64,000 bases of DNA from Alitta virens (Eukaryota; Annelida; Polychaeta; Phyllodocida; Nereididae), in the NCBI GenBank assembly GCA_932294295.1, contig OW028579.1, positions 10,538,370 through 10,602,369 of the forward strand, written 5' to 3'. The notes under the pieces were generated by a model. That model had not been told where the DNA came from, did no database searches, and saw only the letters and a list, made by a program, of their open reading frames with translations. This document shows positions 57,586 through 64,000 of this stretch, one piece after another (position 1 is the first letter of the stretch; every line of letters starts with the position of its first letter). The translations under genes and the position numbers were made by a program.

Positions 57586-59018
57586 TCAAATCTTGTCTTG
57601 TTGCCATGGTACACTCCCAGCTTCTGAGTTGACGTACTTGACCAAGTATTGCAGCATTTCCTTGGCTGCTCTGTTGGTGTTGCCTCTGTACACATCTCCC
57701 ATGTCTGGTAGATTGGCATTCTCCCCCCATGCACCTGGGATGATCTCATGGGTGTCTGCATTTTCTGGTCTACAGCATTCACTTCAGCTGTTAGATACTT
57801 CAGCCTCAGTAGGTTGTGCAACACACAGCAAGCAAGAGTTATGGTGCACACTCTGTCAGCACTTTGAGGCATTGTTGTGAGGAGACACCTGAACCTAGCA
57901 GCCAAAAGTCCAAAGGCATTCTCTACCACCTGTCTAGCTCTAGAAAGTCTGTAGTTGAAGATTCGGTCTTCCATGGTCATGTTCCTGTGAGGCAGAGGCT
58001 TCATCATCCAAGTCTGCAGTCCAAAGGCATCATCCCCAACTATGAAGTAAGGCACTGGTTGGTCATCATTAGGCAGGTTATCTGGTTCAGGTAATCAAAT
58101 TTTCCCACTTTCTAGCGCTTCCTTCAATTCTGTCTGACTAAACACTCCAGCATCTGAGCCTGATCCACTGGCACCAATGTCAACATAGAGGAACTTGTAT
58201 ACAGCATCAACTACAGCCAGTAGGAAAACAGAGAAAAATCCCTTGTAGTTGTAGAAAAGGGATCCAGACTTCCTTGTCCTTGGACATCTGATGGCAACGT
58301 GCTTCCCACCAATGGCGCCGACACAGTGGGGTAAGTTCCATCTGTTGTAGAATCCATTGGCAACTTCTTTCCAGGCTTCTGGGGTTACAGGACAACGCAT
58401 CACTTCTAATGAGTACTCGTCTATGATGGCCTGGCAGACTTCGATGACAAGGATAGAAATGGTATTGAAGGCAACCCTAAATCCATACTGAAGAGACATG
58501 TAGCTGTTGCCCGTACCCGGGTAGTGCAAGGTAATAGCCAGTTTCAATCCAGGTTCAAGGGCTCTTCTCCAAAAGGTACCCTGCTTTGTAATCCTAGGTC
58601 CCACTCTGGCAAGAACTTCATGAAATAAGTCAGGCTCCATCCTCATGAAATTCTTGAAGCCACCCACATCTTCTGCAGTCAATTCAGCCATCAGTCTTTC
58701 ATACTACCCATAAAGAGGTCTTCTTAGAAGCCAAGGTCGCACTCACATTCGCCTTCTTCTTCTTCGTGCAGCACCAGTATTTTGTAATAAGTCATCTTCA
58801 TCACTTGTTGTTGTGGCCCTCTCTGCATCGTCTTGCAGTTTTTGTTCTTCTTGCAGAAGTATATCCTTTGCAGCAGTAAGTAGATGGACTTGCATGTCCA
58901 GGAACTTTACATCCAATTCCACCCTGTCGTGGTGTGATAAAGACATATCCACTTCTTCTGTAGTAGCAGCAACACCTTTGCAGTATGGACAGTGGGCCGC
59001 AGGCAGTTTAAATACCAA
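57586..59018 (-). pseudogene. HARBI1-type (PIF/Harbinger) transposase with three nonsense codons and one frameshift
   Basis: One continuous frame from ATG at 59018 to TGA at 57586 once damage is allowed for. N-terminus: zinc-like CPYC and an acidic stretch ending in an RRRRRRM basic motif. Core: GFKNFMRMEPDLFHEVL, LALTLHYP-like ITLHYPGTGNSYMSLQYGF, HCVGAIGGKHVAI (family GAIDGKHI; the catalytic Asp position reads Gly), DIGASGSGSDAGVF, FIVGDDAFGL and RARQVVENAFGLLAARFRCL (third acidic residue Glu). Stops are TGA at 58743-58745, TAG at 58704-58706 and TGA at 58095-58097. A one-base loss near 57760 shifts the frame before PGAWGENANLPDMGD. The first two stops sit where the family has Trp, so they are simple G-to-A changes. 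The transposase is inactive. Confidence 0.88.
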
Positions 59019-59024
59019 TTTCAG

Positions 59025-59412
59025 AGCTATCCGTGTGAAAACCGGTTAACTCCGTATTAAGATCGTGTAAAGACCAGTTATATCCGCGAAGGCCCCGTGT
59101 AACATTTGATTCACTCCGCACTCATCCGGGACAGTCGTGTTACTTCCGGCAAAAACCCTGGACCGCTCCGTGTTGCACTGGGCACCGCCATGCACTGCCA
59201 TGTTTCAACCGTACATATCCGTGTAGCGACCGTATTCATCCGTGTAAGGCCCGTGTTTTTCCTTATTGACACCGTATTGCCATCGTGTACACAACGCCAA
59301 ATATTTCGTTTGTTGACATTTCCAGCTTTTTCTCCCGGACCGCCCAGGATTGAAAGAAATTTTATTCCGGGACGCTCAGGTGTTTGATCCGGCTATGTGT
59401 GAAGGGGCCTTA
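59025..59412 (-). mobile_element. Harbinger 5' terminus: subterminal CCGTGT repeats and TIR
   Basis: Outside the HARBI1-type gene, eight or more TCCGTGT/TCGTGT motifs occur within 59030-59290, typical of clustered transposase-binding sites. The end reads, on the minus strand, GGCCCCTTCACACATAGCC starting at 59409, next to TTA (59410-59412), a Harbinger-type 3-bp target. I did not find the partner terminus left of 57586, so the 3' end is probably deleted or diverged. Confidence 0.6.
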
Positions 59413-59599
59413 AGTTCAAAAGCAATGGCGGAATGACACTCCTCCTGTGTTATAGCTCTATGCTCAAAGTTAGTTTCCAGGGACCCTTGGGACTCGAGGG
59501 TCTCGGGCAGAGACAGTAGTGGATTGCTGTTCCCTGACATTGCTGACAGCTAGCTCCCTTAATCCATCACCACATGCTCACATTGCTGCAGTCTGCTAC

Positions 59600-59601
<2 letters not shown>

Positions 59602-59631
<30 letters not shown>
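59602..59631. repeat. (TA)n microsatellite
   Basis: About fifteen TA dinucleotides. Confidence 0.95.
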
Positions 59632-59636
<5 letters not shown>

Positions 59637-59839
59637 TCATGCCTAAATTGGCATAATTACAAATCATGACATGTTACAAAAATATTGTCAATATGAGCAT
59701 AAGTAATTTAACGTTTGGAAGCATTCTACTTTGGACAAAACAGAAATATGCCCAAAAAGCAGTTCCTTTATGACTGATACATCAGTCATCTCATTGTCAT
59801 TCAAATGGTATTTTGCATTGACATCCTGTCTTTTGATAG

Positions 59840-61810
59840 TTCTATTGCATGCAATTACCTCACTAAGTCATTTGTACTGTTTTCCATCATTTCAAGCGTC
59901 TTCCTAAACATCTTTGTAATTTTCACTACTGGGGATGCCATCTCGGTTATGCTTGTCAGGTATCTTGTATGAGTCTTTGCTGGGAGACAAAGTAACCGAC
60001 GAACACACCTGTTCCACATGATGCCAAATTCTCCCAAGGTCCCTTGAACAAACTGCCATGCTTGGCATCCGTAGTAATGGCATCATTTACTCCGGAACAC
60101 TTCAAGAATGACATCTGGTGTTAATCCGCTTAAATTGACCATAAGTGTATTCACTCTGCCAACAAGGTCCGACCTCTTATATGCCATCTCTTTCGTTTCA
60201 CTTAAATCTGATGCAATGTTATTTCCCAAGTGTTTGGCATGAGTACGCCATACCAATTCCCTTTCTTCTAATTTAACTGAAAAGGTATTTTGTGGCTTTC
60301 TACTAAAAAGTACACAAAAGGATTTCACAGGATTGTAGCACATACCAAAATTCTTGGCATATTCTTCACAAATCTGAATCTGTTTCTGAAGTCCACGTGC
60401 AGTTGGGCCTAATAAAGTCAAATCATCTGCATACGAAATAGCACCACAATAGTACTGAGACATCCAACATCCAACACCTTGTGCTTGTAGCTGGCAGAGC
60501 AGTTCATCGACATAACAACAAAAGAGAAGCAGAGACACAATGCTTCCCTGTCTGATGCCATTAGTAGCAGTGAAACTCTGAGAATGGCATCCTTTGCATG
60601 TGGCTCTGATGAGTTGTTTGTCATACAAATTGACAAGAAGTCTCATCTGTACTGCTGATATACCTCTCTTTATGAGCACATGAAAAAGTTTGTTGTGACG
60701 AATCATGTCGAAGCTTTTGTTGCATCTATAAAGCAACTGCACACATTGCTTTGATTCCCTAAATAGTATTTCACAATTTCTTTCAGTGTCATTTTAAGTC
60801 TCTCTTTGTAAACTTGAGTTTGAAGTATTGATTTAGTAGTGTTCTTGAAAATGAAGACTTTATCGAAAATTTTCCCTATAGCGGAGCTTAATGCATTGCC
60901 ACGGTAATTGGTATCCGAGCACCAATTTCCATTGTTATCCTTAAGGATCGAGGCAACTGTTGCCAGCAGCAATGCTTGAGGTATCGCACTTAGCAGACTA
61001 GTCAATTGTTTAAAGTAATTCATACTGGCATAGATCAGGTGGCTGGAACAGTAACCTCCGTCTCCATCACTCTTATCTTTCTTTAATCCTTTTATGGCTT
61101 TGATAACAGTATCCACACTGACTTTAGTCTCAGTTAAAACCTCTGCTTGATCCACTTTCTATGTAATCATACACAGGCTGCATAACTACGTGGTGCACAG
61201 TTATACAATGCCTTGTATTTATTTGCAAAGCATTTAGCAATGTCAGAAGGGTCACTGAAAGAGTTTATACATAGAAGACTATTTGTTTGGGTACATTTTC
61301 TTAATTTCCTGGAAGAAATTTCTTGTTTTGTTTACACTTATGCTTTCAGTCATTCTGGTGAGGTGATAATTTTTCTCACTTCTCTTAATCCTTCTCACAG
61401 CATAACAATAAGTACTGTCTCTTGGACTGCCTCATGTTTTCGTATATCACACCCTCACTTGGTTTGCCAGACTCCTTCCAGACATTATACCAAAACAAAC
61501 ACTCCTGTCTATAAGGCTTCACATGAGTTGTCCAACCAGGCTTAATCCGTTTACAGTTTCTAGTTCTGGAGGAAAACACGATCAGCATCAATACAGCAGT
61601 CAATCAAACTTCACACCACTTGTCTATTTCTTTTAGGTGGTCTGATCTCTTGCACAACAAGTCACAACATTGAGTAACTTTCCTAGCAGGCAACGACAAA
61701 AGTTTTTGATCTATCTCTCTTTTATAAGCATCAACATATGTTGTATTTCCGTGCACTTTGTGCCAAGATATATATACTTTCTTTACTTGCTTGTTCAGGT
61801 TGGTTTAAAT
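59840..61810 (-). pseudogene. LINE reverse-transcriptase relic with YADD retained
   Basis: Minus strand pieces in order: HVKPYRQECLFWYNVWKESGKP (linker typical between endonuclease and RT), KAIKGLKKDKSDGDGGY, YRGNALSSAIGKIFDKVF, CSCFIDATKAS/FDMIRHNKLF (catalytic Asp region), TATNGIRQGSIVSLLLF, AISYADDLTLLGPTARGL (YADD) and KHLGNNIASDLSE, then MWNRCVRRLLCLPAKTHTR. Several frameshifts and stops. The endonuclease part is missing. The family differs from the LINE at 24.4 kb (different YADD context and C-terminus). Confidence 0.8.
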
Positions 61811-62845
61811 GAGTTACTTTAATGGTGAATGTAAATTTCTCTATGATTGGAGGGATTTAGAGCATTGTCGTATACTCCAGCACAGAAAACAGACTTGCCC
61901 CAGCATAGACACAATTCAGTATCCCATGAAAAGTGGCCAGGCCACAGCGGCGGATTTAGGGGGAGGGGGTCGCAACTCCTCTTCCCCCTTTGGCCTGTTA
62001 CATTTATCAGCAGTCCCCGCAATATATTTTAATTTGTCAACCCCCCAGCCCCCCTTGAAATATTTTCAGTGATCTGCCCCTAGACCATGATTCGAATCGA
62101 ATAATTTTGTAGGGGGGGGGGGGTGTCTGTGACCTACATTTAACTTCTGGGACCCCTGGTAGTCCTGGTGGAGTTACCCCTTGCTAAAGTAAACTTAGAA
62201 AGACACTTGCTGCAAATTAAGAAGCAGGGAACATTTATGGAATATGGATAATGTAAGACGATGTAAGGTAACGCAAGGACAATCCATATTCCTCACTGCG
62301 CTTTACAGATATCCAGCAAGCAGATAATTGTTCCGGCATATGCTAGTTGGGGCTAAAATCATGAAGTGAACTAGTGGGTGGAGAGGGGCCACTAAATTAA
62401 AATATTAAAAACTTGCTGCAAAACCATCTGGCCCCCATTTAAACTCAGGGATCAGCCACAGTTTCTTATAACTTTGTGACATCACATCAACACTTCCATA
62501 AATCTCATATGTGAAATGTAGTCAGTTTGAATGAATGCTCTGTAACATAAATTCTGGAAAAAAGTTTTATAGTGAGATATTTTGCGGAAAATATCAGAAT
62601 AATCAAGATTTCAATAATTTAGTAAAGATGAATGCCTTGCAATTTCCTTATTTCAATGTTGATGTCTCAATGCTCAGGCAGCTTAAATGACAAGCTGCCA
62701 AAGGCAGATATACATTTCTATATTTTATTGCTTATAGTGGCATTAGTGACATACAAATAAATACATTTATTTATTTCAATATATTTTAACAGGGTAACAT
62801 GTGTCAGGCTACTGTTTGTTTTACAACATGCCCTATAGTTGTCCC
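61811..62845. other. No gene seen; G-rich repeat borders
   Basis: Contains GCGGATTTAGGGGGAGGGGG near 61950 and a G-run at 62113-62124, similar in style to other MITE ends in the window. No exon supported. Confidence 0.4.
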
Positions 62846-63308
62846 AGCCCTCTTAGAGCCCGTAGTCGCCGCCATTTAGCGCCGCCGCCAGTCATAATTC
62901 ATCCAAGTCAAGTCAAGTCATCAGAAGCCAAGTCGCCGCCGATTTTAATTCACGAAGCCGCCACTAGGGGCTGGCCCAAGCGCCACCTGGCAATGCTTTT
63001 ATAATCAAAAAGCTCTGATATTCCATGAAAATGTCCACAGAAGATGACATGTGAGTTTCATGTAAAAGCCACATTTGGGATTTGATTTTCCATAAAAATG
63101 TGAAAAAGGAGAATTTCAGAAAATATATTATTGGTTTAATCAGCTCATTAAGTGCTAATAAATTTAAAAAGAAGTCAAGTCATTTAGTGCCAAGTCAAGT
63201 CAAGTCACCAGGAATGACTGAAGTCATTGAATTCTGTCAAGGCAAGTCATCTAGCACCAAGTAAAGTCATGTCAAAAAATGCAATTGACTACGGGCTCTA
63301 AGCCCTCT
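62846..63308. mobile_element. hAT-like MITE, 447 bp, with exact 8-bp target duplication
   Basis: AGCCCTCT at 62846-62853 and again at 63301-63308 flanks an element that starts TAGAGCCCGTAGTC and ends GACTACGGGCTCTA, a perfect 14-bp terminal inverted repeat. The interior has GCCGCC-rich motifs near the left end and many CAAGTCA motifs on both halves. No coding capacity. Confidence 0.88.
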
Positions 63309-63410
63309 AGAGAGCACTGCGCCACTCTTTACCCCATAAACAAATAAACATGGATTGACAATAACACACACAAGTAAAAAAAACATATAACATATTGTAT
63401 AATATATATA

Positions 63411-63445
63411 TTGATGAGATAATAAGGCTTGGAGTCCACACCATG
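63411..63445 (+). repeat. Short dispersed block shared with 55338-55370
   Basis: GATGAGATAATAAGGCTTGG and the following GTCCAC recur with few changes in the gene-free region at 55.3 kb. Confidence 0.6.
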
Positions 63446-63584
63446 TTAAAATTTACCCCATAGGTGGGGTCTTTCATTGCCTCAGCAAGGACAGTAAGTA
63501 CAAGACACCACCTGTAATTTAATGTCTCATGCGAGCTGGGATGTAGCTCATGAAGAATTACAGAACTTTAAATCAAGCAGAGTA

Positions 63585-63730
63585 CACCACAAGGACATAA
63601 AAATTGGTTTAAATGCAGTCATTTTCACCACAAGGACATACAAATTGGTTTAAATGCAGTCCTTTTCACCACAAGGACATACAAATTGGTTTAAATGCAG
63701 TCCTTTTCTCCACAAGGTCATACAAATTGT
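63585..63730. repeat. 41-bp tandem repeat, about 3.6 copies
   Basis: CCACAAGG marks unit starts at 63587, 63628, 63669 and 63710, giving an exact 41-bp period. Units contain CATACAAATTGGTTTAAATG. Copies two and three are nearly identical. Confidence 0.95.
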
Positions 63731-64000
63731 AGATGCTATCTAGGATTGTCATGCCTAAACTCAAGTGGCTCCTAAGAAGAGAAAATGTGTCCTTCTAATG
63801 CAGAGCTTTTTTTAAAGTTATAAACTGTGCAAAAATTTACACAACAACTATTATGATAAGAAAATGACATGAGCATCAGCCCACAGGATTTGATACCATT
63901 CCCATGACGGGCAATATAGAAATCATGTGTAATTAAATTTGTCATGAGCTACCAGGAATTTTTCCACCAAAAAAAAAGAAAAAAAAAGAAAGAAGGAATT

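Noticed and set aside
57230..57590. Left terminus of the Harbinger element
   Set aside because: Searched for a GGCCCCTTCACAC-like end and a TTA/TAA duplication; none found, so no boundary is claimed.

Overview
The window is AT-rich animal DNA: canonical GT-AG introns with pyrimidine tracts, one recognisable host gene in pieces, and a very heavy load of transposable elements. The only clear housekeeping gene is the nuclear gene for mitochondrial ribosomal protein bL20m (MRPL20). The mix of a jockey/CR1-type LINE, PIF/Harbinger, P-like, hAT-like and mariner-like pieces and a DUF6589-type transposase family fits an invertebrate metazoan. I cannot name the species. No tRNA, rRNA or CRISPR array was recognised.

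Layout. 1-6.6 kb: non-coding, with microsatellites, a mariner-like MITE (2605-2815) and inverted copies of an ATTTCGT-palindrome array. 6.66-13.69 kb: MRPL20 (four exons, + strand), its introns filled with repeats and short-motif arrays. 15.6-21.3 kb (-) and 21.8-33.6 kb (+): two related multi-exon, transposase-derived genes (called L1 and L2 here), head to head around a palindromic promoter-like region. L2 is interrupted by a hAT-like element (22.1-23.4 kb), a nearly intact LINE (24.4-28.8 kb) and a further 2.6-kb insertion. 34.4-36.2 kb (-): a broken RecQ-like helicase. 37.3-45.4 kb (+): a third member (L3), with a Cys-rich N-terminus, a DUF6589-like core, a tandem-repeat linker, a domain resembling C76-type cysteine proteases and a conserved C-terminal domain. 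It carries a LINE fragment in an intron and a 150-bp MITE in an exon. 46.2-47.8 kb: the C-terminal exons of a P/THAP9-like transposase. 47.8-51.5 kb: LINE ORF1 and transposase relics and a small intact three-exon gene. 51.9-53.9 kb: second copies of repeats seen at 8-10 kb and 21.4 kb. 57.5-59.4 kb (-): a HARBI1-type transposase pseudogene with a Harbinger terminus. 59.8-61.8 kb (-): a decayed LINE reverse transcriptase. 62.85-63.3 kb: a hAT-like MITE with an exact 8-bp target duplication.

How the parts relate. L1, L2 and L3 share splice positions and motifs and look like paralogous transposase genes, domesticated or decaying. L3 and the RecQ-like helicase are also head to head. A DUF6589-type transposase plus a RecQ-like helicase is the combination I recall for helicase-bearing Academ (AcademH) transposons; this is inference. 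Damage (frameshifts, nonsense codons, nested insertions) shows that L2, L3, the helicase and HARBI1 are no longer intact. Family names rest on motifs read by eye, without database searches.
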